A stretch of DNA of 64,000 nucleotides from Boudabousia marimammalium (GTDB lineage Bacteria > Actinomycetota > Actinomycetes > Actinomycetales > Actinomycetaceae): positions 248,001 through 312,000 of the forward strand of contig NZ_MPDM01000002.1 of NCBI RefSeq assembly GCF_001936115.1, read 5' to 3'. Numbering within the stretch: position 1 is the first letter of the stretch; each line of letters starts with the position of its first letter. Positions 26,901 through 35,833 of the stretch are shown here, in pieces. The notes beneath the pieces were generated by a model, which was not told the DNA's origin, searched no databases, and saw only the letters and a program-made list of their open reading frames with translations. The translations under genes and the position numbers were made by a program.

Positions 26901-27605
26901 CAGCGCCTCCATCCGGCTTCCCATAACGGCATCGGTTTCGCCCCCTTCTTTATCGCTCTGGCACTGTATGTGGGCTCCATCGCAATGTTCTTCGTGTTCC
27001 CGGCTTTGGACGCCCGCCGCTTCAAGAACGAGAAGTGGTGGCTGTCCGCAACCCGCTCCTTCACTACCACGGTGCTGCTGGGCATCTTGCAGGCACTCGC
27101 GGCAGTTGTGGGTCTGCAGTTGCTTCTGGATTTGAATGCGCAGAACTTGGGCACGCTCACTGCAATCATGGTCTTGGCTTCGATCTGTTTCGTTTCCATC
27201 AACCAGGCTTGCGTTGCCACCTTGGGGTACCGAGGGCGTTTCGTGTCGGTCGTGCTACTGATCTTGCAGATTTCCTCCATGGGCGCGACCTTCCCGATCG
27301 AGACCGCACCGAAGTTCCTGCAGATTATTTCGCCTCTGCTTCCGATGACACACTTGGCTGCCAGTATCCGCACCAATATTGTGGGCGGCGGAATCCCGCT
27401 CTCCCACGGTCTGCTGGTAATCCTGTTGTGGACGGTAGTTTCTTGGATTCTGACTCTGTGGGCTGCTAAGGCCCGTTCAGCTCAGCGTCCGCTACCTTTC
27501 GATCCGGCTTTGGCCTTCCCTGGTACGGCCGCAGAGAAAGCAACCGACCGTCTCTCAGTGGTGTCTCCTGAGCGCGTCTTGCTCCGCATGGAAGAGCCGA
27601 AATAA
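23949..27605 (+). CDS. YhgE/Pip-type envelope protein with very long Gly-Ala repeat region
   Basis: The 1218-residue protein starts at a GTG behind AAGGA. A first membrane helix (NGIIIAAVICVPLLYSGLL) is followed by about 900 extracytoplasmic residues, largely degenerate LxxGxxxLxxGxxxL repeats (AGAQQLAAGAxQL style) that probably form long coiled coils. The last 280 residues have about five helices and resemble the ABC-2/YhgE membrane domain (FFVFPALDARRF, LLVILLWTVVSWILTLWAAKARS). The family includes the phage infection protein Pip of Lactococcus and YhgE of Bacillus, and is linked to type VII-like secretion or lipid export, with roles mostly unproven. Control by the adjacent TetR protein is likely. 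Confidence 0.9.
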   Translation: MKRLSGNRIANGIIIAAVICVPLLYSGLLTWTYEDPLNRLDRLDAAVVNLDSPATATTPSGDEKRIDVGTELSDRLTHPKDDEEVGFNWKLTDQKTARDGLTNGTYRAVLTIPAGFSKNLTGLAGDDADKVEPSVLKLDTDDGVNYLAGTMAQSVSRELENIVAGDGAERYIDNVLVSIDSIHEGMDEAADGAGKLEDATGELSEGAKKLSDGTETLADGTRQLKNGAQKLASGNHELAHGTTRLVTGLRELASGAVQLNSANGQIATGAVALNEGVQKLNSGTQQAQAGAKQLSTGVHGYTGGVDQLKNGAAALLAGMTTSNDPSTPSYVAGSQQLAQALQAGNDPTNPTLRDATGQLVAGSVKYEKGLQKAAAATKQLQQGAQQVAGGVDQLAAQMKLSDPATTPDQPSLADGALMLANGSAQLSAGADQVNQGVGAVAKQFQPGIVDGKPSLYSGVNALHDGTKQLKSQTPPLFAGIAKVIAQLSPGTDPAQPTLRDGVGQLDAGLKQLKTATAPLAAADQLPAQVNQLKTGAGQLAAGAQAAQAGADQLHTSLGTLSQGTDANAQIVASLVKLCQALPTDPVCTQLDAGLRAKGIPGIPGWSQLANQVKGGATATQAGAGKVAAGNQKVAAGANQLNQAIIKAGPQLEKLAQASQIPAAVTQLEAGSAQLVQKLDEAATQAKPLAAGATALQGGISQLDQGSTQLLDGMKASQPKLRQLSAGSTELAKQLKVLSAGAKQLSDKVNAAAPQAAQLSAGAHQLSAGLGQLDTAFQSADPAQAPNTLLGGFAQLKNGMNRLDAGVAKAGAAAQSLHEGLTTRIVPGVRNLAGGSAMLADRSAELVSGADRLAAASTQIADGSQQLAAQTPRLADGAKQAASGATRLYGGLVTAQDGGKSLQSGATQAASGANTLANKLGDAHSGARELADGSERLADGSQKLNEGADTLAEKLQEGADKIPSFSDASAAAVAKTAGHPIKVDSQRLHPASHNGIGFAPFFIALALYVGSIAMFFVFPALDARRFKNEKWWLSATRSFTTTVLLGILQALAAVVGLQLLLDLNAQNLGTLTAIMVLASICFVSINQACVATLGYRGRFVSVVLLILQISSMGATFPIETAPKFLQIISPLLPMTHLAASIRTNIVGGGIPLSHGLLVILLWTVVSWILTLWAAKARSAQRPLPFDPALAFPGTAAEKATDRLSVVSPERVLLRMEEPK

Positions 27606-27644
27606 GCCTTCATCCACGCGGCACCCTGCGCTAGTGCAGAACCA

Positions 27645-27688
27645 GTGAATCGCCACATTGTTCAATCCGTAACATTGTGGCGATTCAC
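27645..27688. terminator. Hairpin between the YhgE/Pip gene and pta
   Basis: Arms of 18 bp (GTGAATCGCCACATTGTT and its complement with one mismatch) enclose an 8-nt loop. There is no T run after it, so it may be a factor-aided terminator or a processing hairpin. Confidence 0.55.
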
Positions 27689-27777
27689 ATAGGTCTGGGG
27701 ACCCATATTGGACTGGAACGTACTAACATTGGCAACGGAAAGACTATTCACACCATTTTCTTTTGGGAAGGAATCCT

Positions 27778-29403
27778 ATGTCTCGCAAATTGTCAGTGTT
27801 GACTGTTGCCCCCGTTGAGGCCCGCGACGCCGTAATCAAGGGACTCACGCAGATTCTGGAGGAAAAGGGCCAGTCCGTTTCCCTGTTCCGGTATTTGACG
27901 AATGAGCGCACCCTGCAACTGGGTGAAGGCATGCCCACTGGTGCAACCTACAAGGCTTTCCTTTCTGACCCTGACGCGAAGATGACGGAGATTGTGGAGA
28001 AGTTCCGTCAGTTGGATTCCGACGCTATCATCTCAGCCGGTTCTGATTACGCTTTCATTGGCGGCTGGGATGAGTTCGGCACCAACCTTGACATTGCGGT
28101 GAACACAGGTTCCCCGGTGCTGCTGGTGTTGTCTAACCGGCACGGCTGCCCCTGCCAGGGGGTGCGCACCGCACTGGCTACCGCTCAGGCTCATCACGCG
28201 ACTGTTGCGGGCGTCCTAGTCGTGGATGCGGGCAACCCGGAACGTAAAGCCAGCCACCTGAAGGAAGAACTAGCCCACTTGAACCTCAGCATCGCTGCTG
28301 TGAATGAGCTTTCAGCCGACACTGCCGCGCAGACGCTGCGTGAGGCTTTCGGTGATCAGCTGGATGCTTTGCTGGACACTCAGGTTTCTGGCGTCGTTAC
28401 TCCGCTCCAGTTCCAGTTGGACCTGGTGGAGCGAGCCCGCCAGCACAAGCGGACTATTGTTTTGCCCGAGCCCGAGGATGACCGCGTACTGCAGGCTGCC
28501 GACCGGCTGCTGGCTTTGGATGTGGCGAACCTGATTTTGATTGGTGACGAGGAAGCTGTCCGCGCCCGCGCCGCAGAGTTGGAGCTCAACATTGATGCCG
28601 CCAAGGTCATTTCGAACCATGATCCGGAACTGGTAGAGAAGTACGCCGCTGAGTTCGCTAAGCTCCGCGCCAAGAAGGGCGTCACCTTGGAGCAGGCCCG
28701 TGAGAAGGTACAGGATGTGTCCTTCTTCGGCACCATGATGGTGTACTTCGGTGACGCTGACGGCATGGTTTCTGGCGCCGCCCACACCACGGCTCACACC
28801 ATTGTCCCCTCCTTCCAGACCATTAAGACAAAGCCGGGAACTTCCATTGTTTCCTCTGTTTTCTTGATGCTGATGCCCGATCAGGTGCATGTTTACGGTG
28901 ACTGTGCGGTGAACCCGAACCCGACTCCGGAGCAGCTGGCTGATATTGCGATTTCCTCTGCTGAAACTGCCGTGGCTTTCGGCGTGGATCCGAAGATTGC
29001 GATGATTTCCTACTCTTCCGGTAACTCCGGTTCCGGACCTGACGTGGACGCCGTGAAGGAAGCCACCGCCATTTTGCAGGAGAAGGCCCCAGAACTAGTG
29101 GCGGACGGCCCGCTCCAATTCGATGCCGCCTACGACCCGCACACTGGCGCTTCCAAGATGCCGGGCTCCCCGGTAGCTGGACAGGCCAATGTTTATATCT
29201 TCCCGTCCCTGTCGGTCGGTAACGCCCTTTACAAGGCTGTGCAGCGCACTTCAGGGGCGACCGCTGTAGGCCCGATCTTGCAGGGCTTGAAGCGTCCGGT
29301 GAACGACCTGTCTCGCGGCGCCCTAGTGGAAGACATCGTGAACACGGTAGTTATCACCGCTGTTCAGGCACAATCCGTCGAGGGCGGCTCCCTCGCAAAG
29401 TAA
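27778..29403 (+). CDS. pta: Phosphate acetyltransferase, long form with degenerate N-terminal domain
   Basis: The 541-residue enzyme interconverts acetyl-CoA and acetyl phosphate. The C-terminal half (from about residue 215) is the PTA_PTB catalytic domain: TIVLPEPEDDRVL near its start, FFGTMMVYFGDADGMVSGAAHTTAHT, and the C-terminal SYSSGNSGSGPDVDAV and GPLQFDAAYDP. The N-terminal 200 residues resemble the CobQ/DRTGG part of long Pta enzymes but lack a P-loop where GxxGKS is usual (LSVLTVAPVEARDAV). The ATG at 27778 is chosen for the AAGGA upstream. It precedes ackA by 100 nt, the usual acetate pathway pair. Confidence 0.95.
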   Translation: MSRKLSVLTVAPVEARDAVIKGLTQILEEKGQSVSLFRYLTNERTLQLGEGMPTGATYKAFLSDPDAKMTEIVEKFRQLDSDAIISAGSDYAFIGGWDEFGTNLDIAVNTGSPVLLVLSNRHGCPCQGVRTALATAQAHHATVAGVLVVDAGNPERKASHLKEELAHLNLSIAAVNELSADTAAQTLREAFGDQLDALLDTQVSGVVTPLQFQLDLVERARQHKRTIVLPEPEDDRVLQAADRLLALDVANLILIGDEEAVRARAAELELNIDAAKVISNHDPELVEKYAAEFAKLRAKKGVTLEQAREKVQDVSFFGTMMVYFGDADGMVSGAAHTTAHTIVPSFQTIKTKPGTSIVSSVFLMLMPDQVHVYGDCAVNPNPTPEQLADIAISSAETAVAFGVDPKIAMISYSSGNSGSGPDVDAVKEATAILQEKAPELVADGPLQFDAAYDPHTGASKMPGSPVAGQANVYIFPSLSVGNALYKAVQRTSGATAVGPILQGLKRPVNDLSRGALVEDIVNTVVITAVQAQSVEGGSLAK

Positions 29404-29456
29404 CGGTTTTATTACTGGACTTTCGTAAACCCCAACCCTGTTATACAATCCATTCC

Positions 29457-29483
29457 GTAAAGATAATTTTAAACTATCTTTAC
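29457..29483. promoter_or_regulatory. Inverted repeat between pta and ackA
   Basis: GTAAAGATA-N9-TATCTTTAC is a perfect 9-bp inverted repeat, 20 nt before the ackA start and just after a TATACA box at about 29442-29447. It could be an operator on a separate ackA promoter or an mRNA hairpin near the ribosome-binding site (AAAGGA). Confidence 0.5.
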
Positions 29484-29503
29484 CTGTTAGTTAAAGGAAC
29501 GTC

Positions 29504-30685
29504 ATGACCCAACGCACCGTGCTTGTTATCAACTCCGGTTCTTCCTCCATCAAATACCAGTTGGTGGACCCGGACCAAGGGACCTCCTTGGCTGTTGGTC
29601 TAGTTGAGCGTATTGGCGACACCGGCCGAATCGAGCACACTTACAATGGCGAAGAAACCGAGCTGGACGTTCCGATCCCCGATCACGGCGTGGGACTGCG
29701 CTACGTCCTCGACCTCTTTGAAGAAAAAGGCCCCAACTTGGCAGAAGCCAATATTGTGGCCGTCGGTCACCGCATCGTGCAGGGCGGCAAATACTTTGAT
29801 GGTCCGGCCGTAATTGACACTGCCGTCCACCAGAAGATTCGCGACCTGAGCCCGCTGGCACCCCTGCACAACCCGGCACACCTCAAAGGCATCGAAGTAG
29901 CTATGGAGCTACTCTCCGACGTTCCCCACGTTGCGGTCTTCGACACCGCCTTCTTCCAGCACCTCCCAGCCGAAGCAGCTACTTACGCGCTGGAAAAATC
30001 TGTTGCCGAAAAATATGAGATCCGCCGTTACGGCGCTCACGGCACCAGCCACCAGTTTGTTTCCCAGACAGTTAGCGCAAAACTAGGTCGCGACGACCTC
30101 AAACAGATTGTGCTCCACCTAGGAAACGGAGCTTCCGCCTCCGCCGTCGTAAACGGTGAAGCGGTAGAAACCTCAATGGGTCTGACCCCGCTAGAAGGAC
30201 TAGTCATGGGTGGACGCACCGGGGATATCGACCCGGCAGTGGTCTTCCACTTGGTCCGTCAAGCCGGCATGACCATTGATGAGATTGATAATTTGTTCAA
30301 TAAGCAGTCCGGGATGAAGGGCTTAACCGGACGCACTGATATGCGAGAGATAGCCAAGTTGATCCAGGAGGGCAACCCGGATGCACGCGCCGCAATGGAC
30401 GTTTACGTGCACCGCCTTTTGAAGTACGTCGGCTCCTATACAGCGATTATGGGTGGCCTAGACGCACTTACCTTCACGGCTGGCATTGGCGAAAATGACG
30501 CCAAAATCCGGACCTACCTGTGTGATCGTTTGGCCTTCATGGGTGTGAAGCTGGATGAAGAAAAGAACCAGACTCGCTCCAAGGAACCACGCATTATTTC
30601 AACCGAGGACTCTGCTGTAACAGTCCTAGTGGTTCCCACAAACGAAGAATTATCAATTGCCCGTCAAGCAATGACGGTTATTTAG
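29504..30685 (+). CDS. ackA: Acetate kinase
   Basis: The 393-residue enzyme makes ATP and acetate from acetyl phosphate and ADP. Family motifs are complete: VLVINSGSSSIKYQL at the N-terminus, GHRIVQGG, FDTAFFQHLP, YGAHGTSHQFV, HLGNGASASAV, and GGLDALTFTAGIGEN near the end. AAAGGA precedes the ATG. With pta it forms the fermentative acetate route, also able to take up the C2 unit from the deoxyribose breakdown encoded further on only if acetaldehyde is oxidised elsewhere. Confidence 0.97.
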   Translation: MTQRTVLVINSGSSSIKYQLVDPDQGTSLAVGLVERIGDTGRIEHTYNGEETELDVPIPDHGVGLRYVLDLFEEKGPNLAEANIVAVGHRIVQGGKYFDGPAVIDTAVHQKIRDLSPLAPLHNPAHLKGIEVAMELLSDVPHVAVFDTAFFQHLPAEAATYALEKSVAEKYEIRRYGAHGTSHQFVSQTVSAKLGRDDLKQIVLHLGNGASASAVVNGEAVETSMGLTPLEGLVMGGRTGDIDPAVVFHLVRQAGMTIDEIDNLFNKQSGMKGLTGRTDMREIAKLIQEGNPDARAAMDVYVHRLLKYVGSYTAIMGGLDALTFTAGIGENDAKIRTYLCDRLAFMGVKLDEEKNQTRSKEPRIISTEDSAVTVLVVPTNEELSIARQAMTVI

Positions 30686-30713
30686 CCGAGGAGGCAATCC
30701 AGACTTTCAGTGT

Positions 30714-30741
30714 AGAGGCATGAACTAGTTTTCATGCCTCT
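30714..30741 (+). terminator. Terminator after ackA
   Basis: An 11-bp perfect stem, AGAGGCATGAA and TTCATGCCTCT, with a 6-nt loop, begins 28 nt after the ackA stop. It ends 21 nt before the next start. The T run is weak (TTG). Confidence 0.75.
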
Positions 30742-30762
30742 TGCTGCTCTGGACACAAGCTC

Positions 30763-32289
30763 ATGCAAACCAATAACAACAGCAGTGCTACTGCACCCCA
30801 GACCCTGCCCGGAGAAAACTCAGACAACAACCAGACCGCCCCCAGCGGAAACCGCCTAGAGCGTGGCCTACGCGCCCGCCACCTCATGATGATTGCGATT
30901 GGCGGTGCCATCGGCACTGGCCTGTTCGTCGCTTCCGGCGCCACCATCAGTCAAGCTGGCCCCGGCGGCGCACTATTGGCCTACACGGTGATTGGCGCCA
31001 TGGTGTTCCTACTCATGCAGTCACTAGGCGAAATGGCCGCCTATATTCCCGTCGCTGGCTCCTTCCAAACCTACGCCAGCCGTTTCGTTTCCCCTTCCTT
31101 CGGCTTCGCCATCGGCTGGAACTACTGGTTCAACTGGGCGATCACCGTGGCCGCAGAGCTGGTCGCAGCCGCCCTCGTCATGAGGTATTGGCTACCAGAG
31201 GTTCCCAGCTGGATCTGGTCCGCTATCTTCTTAGCCATCCTCTTCGTCCTCAACTACCTGTCCGCTCGGGCTTTCGGCGAAGGCGAGTTCTGGTTCGCCG
31301 CCATCAAAGTGGTCACCGTCATCGTTTTCCTGATCGTTGGCGTCGCCATGATTCTTGGCATCCTTGGGGGCTCCTCCCCCGGCTTCTCCAACTGGACGCT
31401 AGAGGAAGCACCCTTCGTTAATGGCTTCGGCGGTATCCTCGCCGTCTTCATGATCGCTGGCTTCAGCTTCCAAGGCACCGAACTGGTGGGCGTCGCAGCC
31501 GGCGAATCAGAGCACCCCGAACGGGATATTCCCCGCGCGATTCACGCCGTATTCTGGCGCATCATGCTGTTCTACGTGGGAGCTATCGCAGTCATTGGGT
31601 TCTTGATTCCCTACACCAACCCGAACCTCCTAGATTCCGATGTTTCCGCTATCGCTATCTCCCCCTTCACCATTATTTTCCATAAAGCTGGCGTGCTGGC
31701 GGCAGCCTCAGTGATGAACGCAGTCATCCTCACCTCGATTCTTTCCGCCGGTAACTCTGGCCTCTACGCCTCCACCCGAATGCTGTACGCCCTCGCCCAT
31801 GAAGGCATCGCCCCGGCCAGCTTCGGAAAAGTGAATCGGCGCGGCGTGCCCGTCAATGCGTTGCTGGCCACCACCGCGGTAGGTGCTTTCTGCTTCCTCA
31901 CCTCACTAATCGGTACCGGCAGTGCCTACACTTGGCTAGTGAACATTTCAGGCCTCTCAGGCTTCATTGCCTGGCTGGGTATCGCCTGGTCACACTACCG
32001 CTTCCGCAAAGCCTTCCTCGCGCAGGGGCACACCCTCGACGAGCTCCCTTTCGCAGCCCGCTTCTTCCCCTTCGGCCCCATCGCCGCCCTCGCTCTGTGT
32101 TCCATTGTGGTAATCGGGCAAAACTATGAGGCCCTCTTCGTGACCTTCGACGTGTGGGGAATCATCTCCTCATACCTGACAATCCCGATCTTCGCCGCAC
32201 TGTGGATCGGACACCGGATGGTCAGCGGAACAGGCTTCGTGAAAGCCACCGAAGCTGACCTCTCACGCGAGAGCAAACTGCGTTTCTGA
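30763..32289 (+). CDS. Amino-acid permease of the APC superfamily (AAT/LysP type)
   Basis: The 508-residue protein has twelve hydrophobic helices after a hydrophilic N-tail. ERGLRARHLMMIAIGGAIGTGLFVASG is the AAT family signature at helix 1, and FQGTELVGVAAGESEHPERDIPRAI is the conserved helix 6-loop motif. These proton-coupled carriers import amino acids such as lysine, aromatic acids or GABA. Substrate is not evident, though LysP-like carriers are close in motif. No ribosome-binding site precedes the ATG at 30763, so the exact start is uncertain. It is a single gene between two terminator-like or promoter regions. Confidence 0.9.
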   Translation: MQTNNNSSATAPQTLPGENSDNNQTAPSGNRLERGLRARHLMMIAIGGAIGTGLFVASGATISQAGPGGALLAYTVIGAMVFLLMQSLGEMAAYIPVAGSFQTYASRFVSPSFGFAIGWNYWFNWAITVAAELVAAALVMRYWLPEVPSWIWSAIFLAILFVLNYLSARAFGEGEFWFAAIKVVTVIVFLIVGVAMILGILGGSSPGFSNWTLEEAPFVNGFGGILAVFMIAGFSFQGTELVGVAAGESEHPERDIPRAIHAVFWRIMLFYVGAIAVIGFLIPYTNPNLLDSDVSAIAISPFTIIFHKAGVLAAASVMNAVILTSILSAGNSGLYASTRMLYALAHEGIAPASFGKVNRRGVPVNALLATTAVGAFCFLTSLIGTGSAYTWLVNISGLSGFIAWLGIAWSHYRFRKAFLAQGHTLDELPFAARFFPFGPIAALALCSIVVIGQNYEALFVTFDVWGIISSYLTIPIFAALWIGHRMVSGTGFVKATEADLSRESKLRF

Positions 32290-32325
32290 TACCCCACGCC
32301 CTAGCGGCAATAATCAAAACAGTGA

Positions 32326-32331
32326 GATAAT
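32326..32331 (+). promoter_or_regulatory. -10 box of a probably leaderless nadE mRNA
   Basis: GATAAT ends 6 nt before the nadE ATG and no Shine-Dalgarno is present. Transcription would begin at or next to the ATG, as is common in actinobacteria. Confidence 0.45.
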
Positions 32332-32337
32332 AGCGGC

Positions 32338-34398
32338 ATGGATTTTCGTAATATTTACCGTCATGGTCTAATCCGCGCCGCCGCCGTCACCCTCCCGGTG
32401 ACTCCGGCTCAGCCCGCCAAGAACGCTGAAACTATTATCTCAGCTGCCCGCGACCTCGCCCAGCAGCACACTGCTTTAGCGGTCTTCCCGGAGCTTTCCC
32501 TAAGCGGATACGCCCTCGACGACATTTTGCTAAATCAGGTGCTGCTGGATGAGGTAGATGAGGCCATTTCCACAACCTTGAAACAGACCGCTGAGCTGAT
32601 GACCATCCTAGTGGTGGGCGCCCCCTTACGGGTCGGCAACCGCCTCTACAATTGTGTCCTCACCATGCACCGCGGCACTATCTTGGGTGTCGCCCCGAAA
32701 TCCTATATTCCTAACTACCGGGAGTTCTACGAGAAGCGACACTTCGCCCTCGGCACCGAAACCCCCGACTCCTGGGTGGAGGTCGCGGGACAGACCGCAC
32801 CTTTCGGCACCAACCTGCTCTACATGTGCGAGGATGTGCCCGGATTTACCCTGTTCACCGAGGTCTGCGAAGACATGTGGGTGCCCATCCCTCCCTCCGC
32901 GAAGGCCGCTTTGGCGGGCGCGACCGTCCTGACCAATAGCTCCTCATCCCCCATCACGGTAGGTAAGTCAGATGATCGGCATCTGCTCTGCCAGTCAGCT
33001 TCCTCCCGTTGCGCGGCCGCCTACCTCTACTCTGCTGCCGGTGAAGGCGAATCCACCACAGACCTGGCTTGGGATGGCCAGACCATGATCTATGAGAACG
33101 GACGTCTCCTAGCGGAATCTGAGCGTTTCGCCGCCGGAATCACCTACTCCATTTCAGATATTGACGTGGAGCGTCTCCATTCGGAAAGAATGCGCAATGG
33201 CTCCTATGATGACAATCGCGTACAAGAGCTAGAAGCCACCGATTTTGTGCAGGTCAAGTTTGAGCTGGAACCGCCGACCACCGAAATCCCGCTGATTCGC
33301 AGCATCGACCGGTTCCCCTTCGTCCCCGACGACCCCAGCCAGCTGGAACGGGACTGCTATGAGGCCTACAACGTGCAGGTGCACGGCCTGGTGAAACGCC
33401 TGCAGGCGATTGGCAACCCAAAAATCGTGATTGGCGTATCGGGTGGCCTTGATTCCACGCATGCGCTGATTGTGGCTGCCCGGGCGATGGACTTGCTGGG
33501 TCGCCCCCGCACCGACATCTTGGCTTACACTATGCCTGGTTTTGCCACCTCTGATTTCACGAAGCAAAACGCCATCGACCTATCGCAGTCACTGGGGGTG
33601 ACTTTCTCAGAGATTGATATTCGTCCCGCTGCGCAGCAAATGCTTTCCGACATGGGTCATCCCTACGCTGAAGGGGAATCGGTCTACGATATTACTTTCG
33701 AGAATGTGCAGGCAGGTCTGCGTACCGACTACCTGTTCCGACTTGCGAACCATCAAGGCGGCATAGTTTTGGGCACCGGTGACCTCTCAGAGCTGGCACT
33801 GGGCTGGTGCACTTACGGCGTGGGCGACCAGATGAGCCATTACGGCGTCAACGCGGGAGTCCCAAAGACCTTGATTCAGCATCTGATTCGCTGGGTGGTT
33901 TCCTCCCACCAGTTCGGTGAGGACACCAACCGCACCCTGCTAGCCATTTTGGATACGGAGATCAGCCCGGAGCTGATTCCCGCGAAGCCGGGTGAAAAAC
34001 CCCAGTCCACGCAGGCGAAGATTGGCCCCTACCCGCTGCAGGACTTCAACCTGTACTACATGCTGCGTTGGGGGATGCGCCCAGAGAAGATTGCTTTCTT
34101 GGCCGAGGGCGCCTGGGCGGACAACAGTCGCGGCGAATGGCCTGCCGGCTTCCCCGAGGATGAGAAGGTCGCCTACCAGCTGCCGGAAATCTTGCACTGG
34201 GAGCGTTTGTTCATGTGGCGGTTCTTCTCCTCGCAATTCAAGCGTTCAGCGATGCCGAATGGCCCGAAAGTGATGGCTGGCGGTTCCCTGTCGCCGCGCG
34301 GTGACTGGCGGATGCCTTCCGACGTGTCAGCACTCGCCTGGGTGGACCGGATTGACCGCTTAGCGGCGGAACTAGGAATCGAGATTACTTCCGCCTAG
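32338..34398 (+). CDS. nadE: Glutamine-dependent NAD+ synthase
   Basis: The 686-residue two-domain enzyme makes NAD+ from nicotinate adenine dinucleotide. The N-terminal nitrilase-type glutaminase shows its catalytic triad in FPELSLSGY (Glu), [13 protein letters not shown] (Lys) and FTEVCEDMW (Cys). The C-terminal synthetase has the ATP-pyrophosphatase loop [12 protein letters not shown] and the helix [31 protein letters not shown] is also conserved. Length matches the actinobacterial glutamine-dependent form. It is a single gene with its own promoter. Confidence 0.97.
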   Translation: MDFRNIYRHGLIRAAAVTLPVTPAQPAKNAETIISAARDLAQQHTALAVFPELSLSGYALDDILLNQVLLDEVDEAISTTLKQTAELMTILVVGAPLRVGNRLYNCVLTMHRGTILGVAPKSYIPNYREFYEKRHFALGTETPDSWVEVAGQTAPFGTNLLYMCEDVPGFTLFTEVCEDMWVPIPPSAKAALAGATVLTNSSSSPITVGKSDDRHLLCQSASSRCAAAYLYSAAGEGESTTDLAWDGQTMIYENGRLLAESERFAAGITYSISDIDVERLHSERMRNGSYDDNRVQELEATDFVQVKFELEPPTTEIPLIRSIDRFPFVPDDPSQLERDCYEAYNVQVHGLVKRLQAIGNPKIVIGVSGGLDSTHALIVAARAMDLLGRPRTDILAYTMPGFATSDFTKQNAIDLSQSLGVTFSEIDIRPAAQQMLSDMGHPYAEGESVYDITFENVQAGLRTDYLFRLANHQGGIVLGTGDLSELALGWCTYGVGDQMSHYGVNAGVPKTLIQHLIRWVVSSHQFGEDTNRTLLAILDTEISPELIPAKPGEKPQSTQAKIGPYPLQDFNLYYMLRWGMRPEKIAFLAEGAWADNSRGEWPAGFPEDEKVAYQLPEILHWERLFMWRFFSSQFKRSAMPNGPKVMAGGSLSPRGDWRMPSDVSALAWVDRIDRLAAELGIEITSA

Positions 34399-34412
34399 CG
34401 GCGGTAAATACT

Positions 34413-34904
34413 TTATTTAGCCAGTGCCGCTTCAATATCCTTACGCAAGGATTCGGGCTTCGTGGTGGGGGCGAAACGCTTCACCGTTTTACCGTCGCGT
34501 TGCACTAGGAACTTCGTGAAATTCCACTTCACTTTGTCCCCCAGCAGCCCCTTCGTCTGGCTGCGCAACCAGACGAACAGCGGATCAGCGTCATCACCGT
34601 TCACGTCAACCTTCTTAGTCAGCGGGAAGGTAACGCCATGGTTCATCCGGCACACCTCAGTGGTTTCCTCGTCAGACTCCGGATTTTGGTTACCGAACTG
34701 GTTGCAAGGGAAGCCTAGGATCATCAGACCCTGATCGCGGTACTCTTGCCACAGTTCCTCAAGCGCATCAAACTGCGGGGTGAGGCCACATTTCGTGGCG
34801 GTATTGACCACTAGGATGGGACGGTCTTTCACAGTGTCCATATCGAAATTTTCACCCGAGGCAAGGGTGATGGTGAAATCGGAGAAGGATTGATTATTAC
34901 TCAT
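34413..34904 (-). CDS. Glutathione peroxidase family thiol peroxidase
   Basis: The 163-residue protein has the family motifs: VVNTATKCGLTPQFDALEEL with the peroxidatic Cys, LMILGFPCNQFGNQNP with the second Cys, and WNFTKFLVQRDGKTVKRFAP. In bacteria of this group such enzymes usually reduce peroxides with thioredoxin rather than glutathione. A Cys, not selenocysteine, occupies the active site. The start overlaps the end of the preceding LOG-family gene by 8 nt, so the two are coupled. Confidence 0.93.
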   Translation of the reverse strand: MSNNQSFSDFTITLASGENFDMDTVKDRPILVVNTATKCGLTPQFDALEELWQEYRDQGLMILGFPCNQFGNQNPESDEETTEVCRMNHGVTFPLTKKVDVNGDDADPLFVWLRSQTKGLLGDKVKWNFTKFLVQRDGKTVKRFAPTTKPESLRKDIEAALAK

Positions 34905-35724
34905 GGGAACTCATTTCTGGGTGGCGATTGTTTTTACCGTTCGTGGCTGCTAGTTTGGCACGCGCCGCAGCCTCTGCTTGCGCTTTGGAGAGGGATGTTA
35001 CACCCTCGACAATGGCCTCAACTGCCTCCTGCGCAGTGTCCACCACCTTCAACAATTCCAGGTCGGGCTCACTAATGGTGCCCTTCGCCAGCAGGGTATC
35101 TTTCAGCCAGCCCAAAAGCGGCTGCCAGAATTTGACGCCCACCAGCACGATCGGGAAGTTTTGCACTTTCTTCGTCTGCACTAGGGTGATGGCTTCGAAA
35201 AGCTCATCGAGGGTGCCGAAACCGCCGGGCATCACAATATAGCCGTAGGAGTATTTCATGAACATGGTTTTACGGGCGAAGAAGTAACGGAAGTTGATTC
35301 CCAGATCAATCCACTGATTCAGGCCCTGCTCATGCGGCAGCTCAATGCCGAGGCCGACAGAACGCCCGCCGGCCTCCCTCGCCCCCTTATTGGCGGCTTC
35401 CATCATGCCGGGTCCACCGCCAGTGATGACGGCGTAGCCTTCTTCAACCAGCAGGCGGCCAATTTTTTCAGCTTCCCGATAGTAGGGGTCTTCCGGCTGG
35501 GTTCGGGCGGAACCGAAAACGGAGATCGCTGGGCCAAGCTCAGCAAGCGCCCCGAAGCCTTCCACAAACTCAGATTGGATGCGCAGCACGCGCCAAGGGT
35601 CAGAGTGTAGCCAGTCGGCATCTTGGCGGGTAGCCAGTAACCGGGCATCCGTCGTGGTCGCAGGGATCATTGACCCGCGTAGGATTACCGGGCCGCTTTG
35701 ATATGTGTGATTCTCTTTTTTCAT
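34897..35724 (-). CDS. TIGR00730/LOG family Rossmann-fold protein
   Basis: The 275-residue product carries the LOG hallmark motifs GGGPGMMEAANKGA and PGGFGTLDELFEAITLVQT. Characterised members are cytokinin riboside 5'-monophosphate phosphoribohydrolases that release the base from a nucleoside monophosphate, and many bacterial members are nucleotide-recycling enzymes. The ATG at 35724 is chosen because AGAAG lies just upstream; longer readings have implausible N-termini. It is first of a two-gene unit with the peroxidase. Confidence 0.9.
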   Translation of the reverse strand: MKKENHTYQSGPVILRGSMIPATTTDARLLATRQDADWLHSDPWRVLRIQSEFVEGFGALAELGPAISVFGSARTQPEDPYYREAEKIGRLLVEEGYAVITGGGPGMMEAANKGAREAGGRSVGLGIELPHEQGLNQWIDLGINFRYFFARKTMFMKYSYGYIVMPGGFGTLDELFEAITLVQTKKVQNFPIVLVGVKFWQPLLGWLKDTLLAKGTISEPDLELLKVVDTAQEAVEAIVEGVTSLSKAQAEAAARAKLAATNGKNNRHPEMSSHE

Positions 35725-35833
35725 CACTTCTAGCATGACTGAAAACTGTGACCTAGCGCAACATGGCGGCCAAGAATCCGCATAACTGCGGGGGCTACTT
35801 AGCGGGCGGCGAAACTGACGGCCCGCTGGGTCA

